Shown: positions 27,277 to 36,384 of the stretch, piece by piece
Layout: the number at the start of each line of letters is the position of its first letter
Position numbering within the stretch: the stretch's first letter is position 1
DNA from: Bryobacterales bacterium KBS 96
Lineage (GTDB): Bacteria; Acidobacteriota; Terriglobia; Bryobacterales; Bryobacteraceae
Length of the DNA: 64,000 bases
Direction: 5' to 3'
Assembly (NCBI GenBank): GCA_000381625.1
Contig: KB906767.1
Location: forward strand, 562,729 to 626,728
Translations under genes and position numbers: made by a program
The notes under the pieces: model-generated
Databases searched by the model: none
Seen by the model: only the letters and a program-made list of their open reading frames with translations
Told to the model about the DNA's origin: nothing

Positions 27277-27988
27277 TATTCACCAGATCTGGATTCAAGG
27301 CGCGCCAGCCGTTCCCGGGCTGTACCGCCAGAACGCCAACACATGGCGGAAGAAGAACCCGGGCTGGGAATACAGATTGTGGGACGAGTGTGCCCTGCTG
27401 GCGCTAATGCGCGAAAAGGCGCCCGAGTGGCTGCCCATTTATAACTCACAGCCCGAAGTAATCGCGCGGGCGGACGTCGGGCGGTATGTTGTTCTGCAGC
27501 GATATGGCGGTGTATATGCGGACATCGATACGCGATGTGTCCGGCCAGTGATAAACATGTTAGCCCGAAGCGAGGCATCGTTATACGTGCAATTGTATTC
27601 GCTGCCGTGGGGATGCCGGCGGCCTCGGTGTGTCCGGTATAACAAGATTGCCAATTCGGTGATTTCGTGCGCCCCGCGCCACCCGATTTGGCGAAGCGTG
27701 CGTTTCTCGATTGCCTGGAGGAGCCGGAATCGCTCACTGCCTTTGACCGTGCGAACCGGACCGGAAATGTTCTGGCCGATTGTACGGAGATTCATGGAAC
27801 GCAACCCCGCCGATGTCGAGATCCTTGACCATCGTCGCATTCTAACGGCATTCTATTTGCCCCGGGCGTACATGTACTGGTATGGCCTAACCCGTCGCGG
27901 CGTATGTGTACTCGACTTCAATGATTCAGGACGGAGAGCATTTCAGGCGCGAGACAATGAGCTAGAACTGATGCCGTTCTCGTCGTAA
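27260..27988 (+). CDS. DXD-motif glycosyltransferase (Gly_transf_sug, OCH1-like)
   Basis: This 242-residue protein starts with IPTIIHQIWIQG, the hallmark of the GT32/OCH1-like 'capsular polysaccharide/mannosyltransferase' family. ADVGRYVVLQRYGGVYADID (residues ~71-90) contains the DXD metal and nucleotide-sugar site (DID). It transfers a sugar from an NDP-sugar in the cytoplasm. The acceptor is unknown. The gene is divergent from the PIG-L deacetylase, with which its 5' end overlaps. A 128-base gap separates it from the ACP gene. Confidence 0.85.
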   Translation: MKIPTIIHQIWIQGAPAVPGLYRQNANTWRKKNPGWEYRLWDECALLALMREKAPEWLPIYNSQPEVIARADVGRYVVLQRYGGVYADIDTRCVRPVINMLARSEASLYVQLYSLPWGCRRPRCVRYNKIANSVISCAPRHPIWRSVRFSIAWRSRNRSLPLTVRTGPEMFWPIVRRFMERNPADVEILDHRRILTAFYLPRAYMYWYGLTRRGVCVLDFNDSGRRAFQARDNELELMPFSS

Positions 27989-28116
27989 TGATCCCGAGCA
28001 TTTTTGCAGAATGCCTAATGATTTGACCGCTTGAAGGCGCCGCGATATACTGACGTACCCGTAGAGAAAACGAGTTTCCGGCACTCCACAAAGCCGCCGG
28101 AACCGGCGCGAAACAA

Positions 28117-28743
28117 ATGAGTCATCCACAGATGCAAGATCCGGCGATTGACCATGCCGCCATATCGCGCCAGGTCATCGAAATTGTTGCCCGCGCGCTG
28201 GATCGAAGTCCGGAGGACGTGCATCCCTCCTCGAAAATCTGGTCCAATCTCGGAGCCGAGTCTCTGGATATGCTCGATATCGCGTTCAGCCTTGAAAGCG
28301 CGTTTGGGATTCGCCTGCCGCATACCGACTTGCTCGGACGGGCGAGCGATTACTTTGGTGAAGAGAATATCGTTCAAGGCGGCGCACTTTCCGAGTTCGC
28401 GTTGGAATTAATTCGCCGCGTGATGCCGGAATTCGAGCAGAAGCAACTCCGCGCCGGTCTGACGCCGATGGATTTTCGCCGCGCGATCACCGTCGAATCA
28501 TTGGTCCAGGTAGTGATCCGGCTGCTTGAATTTAAATCACAGCTTGTGTGTCCGGCGTGCTCGGCCAGATTTTCCGATTCGAAAACCGCTCCCGAGCTAG
28601 AGTGCGTTGCCTGCGGATTGACTCAAGCGTACCCTTCCGGTGAACAGGCGCTTGTGGCCGGACTCGCGACGGCAGCCCGCCAAATCGGATTCCCCGGACC
28701 GCCGCCGAACACAATCGCAACCTCCGCCGATTCGCGCCCGTGA
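28117..28743 (+). CDS. acyl carrier protein with C-terminal zinc ribbon
   Basis: A 208-residue protein. Residues ~10-105 form an acyl carrier domain with the 4'-phosphopantetheine serine in LGAESLD (Ser49). Residues ~140-170 form a zinc ribbon with Cys145-x2-Cys148 and Cys163-x2-Cys166. The tail is Pro/Ala-rich. The carrier tethers acyl chains for the double ketosynthase encoded immediately downstream; the two genes overlap as GTGA. A zinc ribbon on an ACP is unusual and could dock a partner enzyme. The ATG at 28117 has no strong Shine-Dalgarno; ATG at 28132 is possible. Confidence 0.75.
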   Translation: MSHPQMQDPAIDHAAISRQVIEIVARALDRSPEDVHPSSKIWSNLGAESLDMLDIAFSLESAFGIRLPHTDLLGRASDYFGEENIVQGGALSEFALELIRRVMPEFEQKQLRAGLTPMDFRRAITVESLVQVVIRLLEFKSQLVCPACSARFSDSKTAPELECVACGLTQAYPSGEQALVAGLATAARQIGFPGPPPNTIATSADSRP

Positions 28744-31430
28744 GCGCTCGCCCGCAATATCGCCGCGTCGCGATCACCGGGATGGGCGCCATGACATCCC
28801 TGGGCGGCACAATTCCGTCCCTGTGGGGCGCGATACTCGCGGGCCGCAGCGGTGTCAGCTATATCAAGCAGTTCGATAGCGGCTTATTCCCCGTTTCGAT
28901 TGGTGGTGAGATTGATCTTGAGGCCATGCGCGATCCCGAGCTGGACGGCCAATTTCCAGGATGTGGCCGCGCGGCTCACTTCGGTTCCTGGGCGGCCGGC
29001 CGCGCCTGGCAAGATGCCCAGTTTGCCTCGGGCGCCCTGGATGAATCCCGCGCGGGAGTTTGCATTGGCGCATCTACCTTTCCGGTAATTGAGGACCGGC
29101 TCGACCGGCTCGGCGACTTACTCGATGAGCAAGGTTGGAATCGGCGGAAATATCTGGAACTTTGCCGCTCGCGGCCGCACTTGCTGGCTCAAAGCGATGC
29201 GGCTTTCATATCGACTGTGCTGTCGCAACGCCTTCAGTTCCAGGGGCCTTCGACAACGGTTCAGGCCGCGTGCGCTTCCGCGACACAGGCCATCGGACAC
29301 GCATTTCACCTGATTCGCAACGGCGATGCGGACGTGATGCTGGCAGGCGGAACCGACAGCATGGTTTCGATGATGTGCGTCACTGGGTTCACTTTGCTTG
29401 GGAGTCTTTCACGGCGTTGGTCCACGCCCGCGAAAGCTTCGCGACCGTTCGACCGGACCAGAGATGGTTTCGTTCTGGCCGAAGGCGCTGCCATGCTGAT
29501 CTTGGAGGATCTGAATCAGGCGTTGAACAGGGGAGCCACGATTCACGCCGAGATTGTGGGATATGGCTCGTCTTGCGACGCATACCGCTTCACGGATGTG
29601 CATCCGGACGGCCTGGGCGCTTCGATGTGCATGAACGCTGCCTTGGAGGACGCCGGAGTTGAGCCGCACGAAATCGGGTATATCAACGCACACGGCACCT
29701 CTACGCCGCTCAACGACCGGGTGGAGACCATTGCCATTCGGCAGGTATTTGGGAGGCACTCGGAGCGTCTGGCGGTCAGTTCCACAAAGTCGCAACTCGG
29801 ACATTTATTATGCGCCGCGGGAGCCGTGGAGGCGCTGCTATCGGTTCTTACGTTGGAATGTGGCTCCATTCCGGCCACGATCAATCTGGAAAACGCCGAT
29901 CCGGATTGCGATCTGGACTATGTTCCGTTGAAACCGCGTCAGGCCGATGTGCGCCTGGCCCTTTCCAACTCATTCGGCTTCGGTGGTCAAAATGGCGCGC
30001 TGGTATTCCGAAGGTGGGAGAAGTGCCTCTCCGAGTGCATTCCGAACCGACCACCTATGGTCCGGCGGGACTCCGAATCCGATGAAGGCGCCCGATTGCC
30101 TGCACCGAACCGCGATCATCGGGGAGCGGCCGGCTTCAACAGAGCGCTGCGCCCTGCCGCAAAGGTTCGAACGAGGGCGCGAGTCGTGGCCACCGGCGTC
30201 GGTATCGTATCGTCTCTTGGCTTGAACGCGCCCACGCACTTCGAACGATTGTGCCGTGGTGAATCGGGAATCCGCTCGATTTCCGGGCGGGAACTTGAAG
30301 GCTTGCCGCTGACGTGCGAAGGCCGCGTACAGGGTTTTGAGCGACGGGAGCACGTTCCCCATCGGATGCTTCGCAAGATTCTCACCAACGCCGCCTGTTA
30401 CGCCGTGGCGGCCGCTGGCGAGGCAATATGCGATGCTGGGCTTGCCGCCGAGCGCGGCATCCTCGAACGCTGCGGCATTTGCGTTGGCTCGCTCGGGTTG
30501 GATCAGGATTTCAACGTCTTCGCCGACAGCCTCCGCGTATCTTTGACTCGCGAGAAGGTCTTCGATACGCGTCTGTTCGTCGAGTACGGCATGAGTCTCA
30601 TCGATCCCCTGTTTCTGGTAAAGTCGCTTCCGAATAGTGGGCTCTGCGGCATGGCCATCCAGTTCGGGCTGCGCGGCGCAAATCTCAACATTATGAATGG
30701 CGCGGTATCGGGGCTGCAATCGATCGATGCGGCGGCCGCGGAGATTCGTTCGGGGAATCTCGACTGTGCAATTGCAGGAGGCTACGACTCGCTTTTGCAA
30801 CTCGAGGTCGCCATCAATCATTTGATTGCCGGGAATGTCCGCGCGGGCGAGCGGCCGTCTTCAGGGCGAAATGGCTACGCCTTAGGAGAAGGCGCCGCAT
30901 TTGTGTTCCTGGAGAGCGAAACGCACGCGCGAGCACGCGGAGCTCGGATCTATGCCGAGATTACCGGTGGCGGCCAGACGCATGCAGCCTCCCATCCCAT
31001 GACTCGTGAGGCGGGGGCCGGCGGACTGAAAGCGGCAGCTCAGAAGGCGATGGATGCCGCGGGCGTCGAGACTGCCGGCATCATCTTCGGCGATGGCTTT
31101 GGAGCCCCTTTTCAAGACGGCGTCGAGGCGGATGTATTAAACCATTTGCGGATGAAGCAGCAGGGTATCCGATTTACCTCCGCTGCCGGCGCACTCGGAT
31201 TTTGCGGCGTCGCTTCCGGCGCGCTTTCCGCCGCGCATGCTTTGCTGGGCTTGCGGGAGGCGCTCATTCCCCCGATCGTGAATTGCTCCGATTCCCTGAC
31301 CGATTGCGCCGAAACGTACATCCGTTCCCAGGAAAGACTACCGTTCGATCGAGCGCTGGTATGGAGCAGCGACCGTGGTTTCGATCACGTCGCCGTCATA
31401 CTGGAGCGATACGAGGGCGGCGCCAAATAG
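28740..31430 (+). CDS. double beta-ketoacyl synthase (active KS fused to inactive KS/CLF-like)
   Basis: This 896-residue protein has two ketosynthase domains. KS1 (residues ~7-425) has the full triad: Cys178 in QAACASA, His318 in NAHGTS, and Lys350/His355 in STKSQLGHLL. KS2 (~480-890) keeps the thiolase fold, but the cysteine position reads GAVSG, with Ala655 replacing it, and neither HGT nor GH motif is kept. This is the arrangement of type II polyketide KS-alpha and chain-length-factor (KS-beta) subunits, here on one chain, with the cognate ACP just upstream. It probably extends a carrier-bound chain to a set length. The start is GTG at 28740 in a GTGA overlap. Confidence 0.85.
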   Translation: MSARPQYRRVAITGMGAMTSLGGTIPSLWGAILAGRSGVSYIKQFDSGLFPVSIGGEIDLEAMRDPELDGQFPGCGRAAHFGSWAAGRAWQDAQFASGALDESRAGVCIGASTFPVIEDRLDRLGDLLDEQGWNRRKYLELCRSRPHLLAQSDAAFISTVLSQRLQFQGPSTTVQAACASATQAIGHAFHLIRNGDADVMLAGGTDSMVSMMCVTGFTLLGSLSRRWSTPAKASRPFDRTRDGFVLAEGAAMLILEDLNQALNRGATIHAEIVGYGSSCDAYRFTDVHPDGLGASMCMNAALEDAGVEPHEIGYINAHGTSTPLNDRVETIAIRQVFGRHSERLAVSSTKSQLGHLLCAAGAVEALLSVLTLECGSIPATINLENADPDCDLDYVPLKPRQADVRLALSNSFGFGGQNGALVFRRWEKCLSECIPNRPPMVRRDSESDEGARLPAPNRDHRGAAGFNRALRPAAKVRTRARVVATGVGIVSSLGLNAPTHFERLCRGESGIRSISGRELEGLPLTCEGRVQGFERREHVPHRMLRKILTNAACYAVAAAGEAICDAGLAAERGILERCGICVGSLGLDQDFNVFADSLRVSLTREKVFDTRLFVEYGMSLIDPLFLVKSLPNSGLCGMAIQFGLRGANLNIMNGAVSGLQSIDAAAAEIRSGNLDCAIAGGYDSLLQLEVAINHLIAGNVRAGERPSSGRNGYALGEGAAFVFLESETHARARGARIYAEITGGGQTHAASHPMTREAGAGGLKAAAQKAMDAAGVETAGIIFGDGFGAPFQDGVEADVLNHLRMKQQGIRFTSAAGALGFCGVASGALSAAHALLGLREALIPPIVNCSDSLTDCAETYIRSQERLPFDRALVWSSDRGFDHVAVILERYEGGAK

Positions 31431-31477
31431 GAATTTTCAGTATCATCGACAACGAGGCGTGTTCGGGGAGGAAAGTC

Positions 31478-32149
31478 ATGAATCGATGCTTTATTGCTAT
31501 TTCCGCTGTTGCAATTTTTTCGAGTTTGGCGTTTTGCGCCAGCAATGCCAGGAACTGCCGCGCGGGAAAGCTTTTGGATGTTCAGGAGTCGAAATCGATG
31601 GTTCCGACGAATTCCGTTCAACATGCGGAAAAGAACAACAAACAAAACGGTAAAACGGAATACAATAGCTACTCGACACCGGGAATGGAAGAACGTACTA
31701 CGTATACGGTCACCGTCGCTCTCGACGACATGACCTACACGGGTCAATCGAATTACATTGGTTTTGGATTTAGGCCGACGGTGTTTGTTGTGAACGATCC
31801 GGTTCAGGCCTGCGTCGACGGCAAGAAACTGGTGATCATCCGCCCTGACGGCAAGGATTATAAGAGCAACATCATACAGGCGGTTCGCAATTCGCAACCT
31901 GTTGGGCCAACTCCCGGCCAAACGGCGGTAGCGGATAACTCCTCGAAGGCGCGATTGCAGGTGACCTCGACTCCCCCTGGCGCGGACATCGAAGTGGATG
32001 GAGCTTTCGTCGGTAGCACGCCTTCAAGTCTGGAACTGGCCTCGGGCGATCACAGCGTTGTGATCGCTAAAGATGGATATAAACAATGGACGCGCAAGAT
32101 TCGCATTACCGGGGGCGACATCAGCATCGCGGCGGATCTTCAGCATTAA
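31478..32149 (+). CDS. secreted PEGA-domain protein
   Basis: A 223-residue protein with a signal peptide (hydrophobic residues ~4-20 after MNRC, then CASNA). A middle domain of strands follows, and a C-terminal PEGA domain at ~155-223 carries VTSTPPGADIEVDG and the GDHSVVIAKDGY turn. PEGA domains are ~70-residue beta folds found on the outer surface and near sensor kinases and protease inhibitors; their role is poorly defined. GGAGGAAAGTC before the ATG at 31478 is a good ribosome binding site. It follows the ketosynthase gene by 47 bases and converges on the 32163 gene. Confidence 0.75.
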   Translation: MNRCFIAISAVAIFSSLAFCASNARNCRAGKLLDVQESKSMVPTNSVQHAEKNNKQNGKTEYNSYSTPGMEERTTYTVTVALDDMTYTGQSNYIGFGFRPTVFVVNDPVQACVDGKKLVIIRPDGKDYKSNIIQAVRNSQPVGPTPGQTAVADNSSKARLQVTSTPPGADIEVDGAFVGSTPSSLELASGDHSVVIAKDGYKQWTRKIRITGGDISIAADLQH

Positions 32150-32162
32150 ACAGCGGCGTCTC

Positions 32163-34535
32163 TCAAAACGTGAAAGCGAAGCCGAGCGTGGCTCTTTGTT
32201 GCCGAAGCGGTCCCGCCGGGCGTACGCGCTGATAATCGATCCGGTACTCGTCATCGGGTGAGGTATCGTCGATCGTGATCGATCTGCCAATGAAATCAGG
32301 TTGAGCGCTAACTGTCTCGCGCACGTCGAGGCGGACCAGCCATCGTGGGGTCAGCCTGAATTTGACGCCGCCACCAAACTGGAAACCGAACTGAAAAATT
32401 CCACCGCCGTCCAAAGGAGGGGCGCTCCCGAAATTGTACGCCGCGAGCAGAAGCCCCACATTACGCAACCCAAATCGAAACAGACCTCCCGACGATTTGA
32501 ACGGTGCATCGGTCAGGTTGATCAGTTGCAGCACGGGGCCCGCCGCGACATACGGCCGGAAACGCTTCTCGCGGGGCCGGAAATTTGCGATGAAATTGTA
32601 TTGAAACTGCCGGGTCAGCAGGCCGGTCGTTTCCTCATCGTAGCCGCTTTGATCGCCCTCCGGAAGCCCAACGAACGCCAGCGCCCCAAACCGGTATTTG
32701 CCGCGCTGATAGGTGAACGCAAATTCATTCGAAAAATAGCGGAAGGTGTTTAAGGTTAAGGAAGTTCCGGCTGACCACCCGTTATACAAACGGTTTTGGA
32801 ACGCCAATCTGACAACCGGTAGTCCCGGTTGCTGCGGCTCGAGAGACAGTCTCGCCAGGTCGAGCGTGCTGCCGCCATACCGGAGGAAGCCGCCTTCCAG
32901 CCCGATCTCGAACCGTTCGGTTCCCCAATCATGCTGCTCCGGTTGCGGTGGCTGAGTTGGCGGCTCGGCCTTCGCGGCGGAGTCCAGATCGCCGAATTTG
33001 CTCTGTCGCGGTCTTGGCGCTTCGCCACTATTCCAGTCGATGGGAGCGGCGACACTATTGATTGCCGTCGAGCGCGGCGGCAGTTCTTTGGCAGGTTCCT
33101 TGTGCTTCAAATGGCGTACGCCGAACTTCACCCCTTCATATCCCTGGTACACAAGATTTCCGCGATAAAAATCGTTCCGCACGGTCAAAATCGATTGCCG
33201 CACACCGCGATTGCCCGCATTGCCCGCGGCCGGTATGTCGGGACTGGCTTCCAGATCGACCGGGCCGCGAGGATGCTCACATTGGTTCAGTTGCAAGATC
33301 GCAACTCGGCCGTCCGTCACCAGCGCTTCTCCCGTTGCATTTCGCGCGTCGAGCGGAACCCACGGGCGCGGCATCAGTTCCGCGGCATCGACGCACCCGG
33401 TAAATACCAGATCGTCCACAATTTTGGCGCGCTCATTGTCGATGAACGTGTCTATCACGTGGATGAATGTCCGGTTCCTCCTCGATAACTCGATGCCGGT
33501 GTCCTGCGTCGACGAAGCGGTCATCACCGTGTTGCCGTTCCAGGTTTCGGACCGGAGCCAGATTCGCGCATGATGCCGTTTGGAAAAGGTGTTGAGAGTC
33601 TTGGATATCGTCAAATCGGGGCGCTGCTCATCCAGCAAAAGCGTAGACATCGGCGCGGCTTGATATCCCTGATTTTCGGCAATGGAGCGCATCGTCATAA
33701 AGCCGCTAATCGTATTCAGGTGGTCGGCTTGCACCCATCCAGCCGCTCGGAACGCACGCTTCAGGGCATCCGGATTTCCTAGAAAGATTAAATTGGTCAA
33801 ATCCGATGGCTTATACGACACCTGAGTCATAGTCCGGTACGGCAGGGTTCTCACCAAACTTGCTAACTCGCGCCCCGCTTCCGGGTTCGATGTGACCGGA
33901 GGCATCGGCGGCGTAGACACTTCGGGCGCGGCAATCGGCGCGAGCAGTTTCAACTCCAGTTCCGTTCCCGCCGGCAGCCATATCTCGGGTTCGGCGAACC
34001 GGAGCATACGCGCCGCCGCGACATTCACGTACAAGTACGCGATAGGATCGAACAGCGCGAATCCCGCAATGAGGTTGTTCGCGCGATAGCCCAAAGTTCC
34101 TGTCGAACGAATTCCCCGAATCCGGCCCTCTGCATCGACGGATTCCCGCGCATTTTCAACCTCGGCCACATGCGTTTTCACTGGAATTTCATCGTCATTT
34201 GGCAGCACCAGGAGGTTGAAGTTAACGTCAAGTCGTGCCGTTTCGTGAATGAGCCCCAATCCCACGCGCCGGACGTCTTCGACGACCCCCGTGACCTGCG
34301 TTCCCATCGGAATCAGCGTTTGCTCACCTTGCCTTACCGGCGCGATCACGACCGCGTCCACTTTCGTGCCCTCTTTGGTGGAATATGAAGCAACCGAGTG
34401 TGTCAGGCGGATTTCGATTACACTTCCTGCCGGAATCTCCCCCGGACCGGCGTATAGGCCATAACAGCCCAGGCCGAAACATGCCGCCACGCGGCTGAGC
34501 AGAAATAGAATGCTCCAAGAATAAGCACGACTCAT
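32163..34535 (-). CDS. LssY_C-domain protein with C-terminal outer-membrane beta-barrel
   Basis: This 790-residue protein has three parts. A signal peptide (residues ~8-25) precedes a strand-rich N-terminal region (~30-215). An LssY_C-like domain (~240-445) has DLTNLIFLGNPDALKRAFRA and GWVQADHL near its start. A Pro-rich linker (~490-545, PTQPPQPEQ) leads to a ~230-residue beta-barrel with alternating aromatic strands, ending in TLGFAFTF with a C-terminal Phe as expected for BAM-dependent outer-membrane proteins. LssY_C was named from a Legionella secretion system. Function is unknown. Confidence 0.65.
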   Translation of the reverse strand: MSRAYSWSILFLLSRVAACFGLGCYGLYAGPGEIPAGSVIEIRLTHSVASYSTKEGTKVDAVVIAPVRQGEQTLIPMGTQVTGVVEDVRRVGLGLIHETARLDVNFNLLVLPNDDEIPVKTHVAEVENARESVDAEGRIRGIRSTGTLGYRANNLIAGFALFDPIAYLYVNVAAARMLRFAEPEIWLPAGTELELKLLAPIAAPEVSTPPMPPVTSNPEAGRELASLVRTLPYRTMTQVSYKPSDLTNLIFLGNPDALKRAFRAAGWVQADHLNTISGFMTMRSIAENQGYQAAPMSTLLLDEQRPDLTISKTLNTFSKRHHARIWLRSETWNGNTVMTASSTQDTGIELSRRNRTFIHVIDTFIDNERAKIVDDLVFTGCVDAAELMPRPWVPLDARNATGEALVTDGRVAILQLNQCEHPRGPVDLEASPDIPAAGNAGNRGVRQSILTVRNDFYRGNLVYQGYEGVKFGVRHLKHKEPAKELPPRSTAINSVAAPIDWNSGEAPRPRQSKFGDLDSAAKAEPPTQPPQPEQHDWGTERFEIGLEGGFLRYGGSTLDLARLSLEPQQPGLPVVRLAFQNRLYNGWSAGTSLTLNTFRYFSNEFAFTYQRGKYRFGALAFVGLPEGDQSGYDEETTGLLTRQFQYNFIANFRPREKRFRPYVAAGPVLQLINLTDAPFKSSGGLFRFGLRNVGLLLAAYNFGSAPPLDGGGIFQFGFQFGGGVKFRLTPRWLVRLDVRETVSAQPDFIGRSITIDDTSPDDEYRIDYQRVRPAGPLRQQRATLGFAFTF

Positions 34536-34668
34536 TTCAGGGGTTCACTATTTTTAACGAGAGAGACGACACGGCGGCAGAGACTGTCATATCACAGCGA
34601 GCGCTTGAAGCAATGGGAGATGCCACCGGCTGAAGGGAAGCCGTTGCAGCGATGGTCTTCAGAAATCC

Positions 34669-35355
34669 CTATTTGACGGATGGGAGCCGCTCTAGTTTCC
34701 GGTAGCGCGTATCCAAGTATTTGCCGGCGCTATCGAACTCAAATTGGAACCAGACGGTAGCCAGCCGCGCGCAGGCATGGCAGCCATTTAGCAGCATATA
34801 GCTCACGAGGAAGCTTCTGCCTGCCGCCGTTGTGGGAGCCAATTTTACTGTGTTCACGTCGCCGCGATCGCCCGGCCAGAGCATCGCCTTCGGCGATTCG
34901 GCCAGCAAGGATGCGTACATAGGGTCCTTCTTCATCTCGTCTTGGGGAAGTTTTTGCAGATCGTCAACATCGATCAACTGCGGATTTCCGTTCACAAGCA
35001 AGCAGCCATCGTTTTCATTGGCACGGAAGGGGAAGCCGACAAATGCGATATCGGGTCCGCCCGCTGGAATGAATTTCAGCAAATAGGCATCATTCTTCAG
35101 TAAATGAGTAAAGGCCACCGCTTCCTGAGTAGCTCCCGCTCTCTTCATGCCGTTTGCAAAGCATGTGCCCAATTCCGGAAAACTGAGTTGCATGCAGCCC
35201 TGGCGAACTTCGCTGACAATCGCCGGCCCCGGGTTCCACACCGCTTCCGGTCCAATTGGCGAATGCATTTGGGCGGTTTGGGCTGCCGCCGGCTGGAGCG
35301 GTAAGATCCCGCCCAGCAGCAATAGCAGCGCGAGCAGCGAATGTGGACTTTCCAT
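34669..35355 (-). CDS. secreted hypothetical protein, IalB-like length
   Basis: A 228-residue protein with an N-terminal signal peptide (hydrophobic ALLLLLGGILPLQPAAA at ~9-25) and several cysteines (EVRQGCMQLS, GTCFAN, NGCHACARLA). Their spacing vaguely recalls invasion-associated locus B proteins, but the match is weak and I make no functional claim. It probably sits in the periplasm. It shares the strand with the LssY_C protein (133-base gap) and the BON protein (29-base gap). Confidence 0.5.
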   Translation of the reverse strand: MESPHSLLALLLLLGGILPLQPAAAQTAQMHSPIGPEAVWNPGPAIVSEVRQGCMQLSFPELGTCFANGMKRAGATQEAVAFTHLLKNDAYLLKFIPAGGPDIAFVGFPFRANENDGCLLVNGNPQLIDVDDLQKLPQDEMKKDPMYASLLAESPKAMLWPGDRGDVNTVKLAPTTAAGRSFLVSYMLLNGCHACARLATVWFQFEFDSAGKYLDTRYRKLERLPSVK

Positions 35356-35384
35356 CGTTCCGATCGTCTCGATTCTCTGGTCAG

Positions 35385-36035
35385 CTATTCGTTCTTGGCG
35401 GCATTTGCGATGTACAGATCGTTATCGACTCTGAAAACGCCTGGAGTGGAATTTGCCTGCATCTCGGCAATGGCCGAGTCGCCGGAATTATCCACAACTC
35501 CCTTTAGCGTGACATTTCCATTCTTCACGATAATGTGGATCGCATGATAGCCAGTCGGAGGATCGTTTGTAATCCCCGTCGTGCGGCGCGTCAGGCTGCG
35601 CCATCTCGCCGCGCCTCCCCTGTTCGAGGTATAGCGCTGCAACGCCGTATTGCCATAAATTCTGGCGTAGACGCCCGCCCGAATCCGGTCGTCGTTAGGA
35701 GACAGCGGCAACACTTCGATTTCGTTATCCACAGTTTCCACGCCTTCGATCTTTTTCACGACATTACCGGCGGTCGACTTCAGTGTCGGACGGGAAGCTT
35801 GCCCGCTAAGGATGACCGTACGTCCCTTGATGCCGAAATGAATATCGTCAAAAACGCCATACATTGGCAGCGTGCCGATCTGCTTTTGCACTTCTTTGGC
35901 GATTCGTAAGACCTCATCCTGCGATAAACCGCCGTTGGCGGCTTTCTTCTCTGATGTTTGAGCGCATAAAAGCACGCTACAACTAATTACGCCCAGAAAC
36001 TGTATTGCCAAAGATCGCATATTCAAACGCACCAT
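35385..36035 (-). CDS. periplasmic BON-domain protein (OsmY-like)
   Basis: A 216-residue exported protein. A signal peptide (SLAIQFLGVISCSVLLCA) is followed by two BON domains: the first has VILSGQASRPTLKSTA and GVETVDNEIEV (residues ~75-130), the second HIIVKNGNVTLKGVV and RVDNDLYI (~160-210). BON domains bind phospholipid membranes or hydrophobic ligands and are found in osmotic and envelope stress proteins. GGAGAAGATA before the ATG at 36035 is a good ribosome binding site, so this start is preferred over the longer frame from 36107. Confidence 0.8.
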   Translation of the reverse strand: MVRLNMRSLAIQFLGVISCSVLLCAQTSEKKAANGGLSQDEVLRIAKEVQKQIGTLPMYGVFDDIHFGIKGRTVILSGQASRPTLKSTAGNVVKKIEGVETVDNEIEVLPLSPNDDRIRAGVYARIYGNTALQRYTSNRGGAARWRSLTRRTTGITNDPPTGYHAIHIIVKNGNVTLKGVVDNSGDSAIAEMQANSTPGVFRVDNDLYIANAAKNE

Positions 36036-36384
36036 TATCTTCTCCTTTAGCACGAATGCCATCCGGTGGAATCGTGGACCGGCGACTCGGACGATTTGGT
36101 TAGTCAAAGAATATCGGTATTATGCGTTGCGCGCTAGTAGCGGTAGTTTGCCCTCCCCATAGCAAGAAAAAATCCGTTGGGAACGCCACTCAGCGGGCGG
36201 CCCACGAGACTTCCCTAGCGGCGGGCCGAATGAGCCATAGATTACACTTGTCTTCAAGCGTTCAATTTTTCGAATCGATATTTCACAAGATCGCGATTAC
36301 ACTGAACTTAGGCCCAAATTTGCTCGTATTTAACTGTCATTGGGACAACATTCAAACTAATTCCGCCGTTGGGGTTGAGGACTA
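36036..36384. other. divergent intergenic region, 349 bases
   Basis: This spacer lies between the divergent BON-protein and Oar-receptor genes. I see no coding frame, RNA gene or convincing -35/-10 pair. GAGGA at 36376-36380 is the ribosome binding site of the receptor. Confidence 0.5.

Noticed and set aside
31202-31477. A 315-residue frame starting inside the ketosynthase gene and reading into the PEGA protein.
   Set aside because: The first 92 residues lack protein character and overlap KS2. A signal peptide and a GGAGG site start the real protein at 31478.
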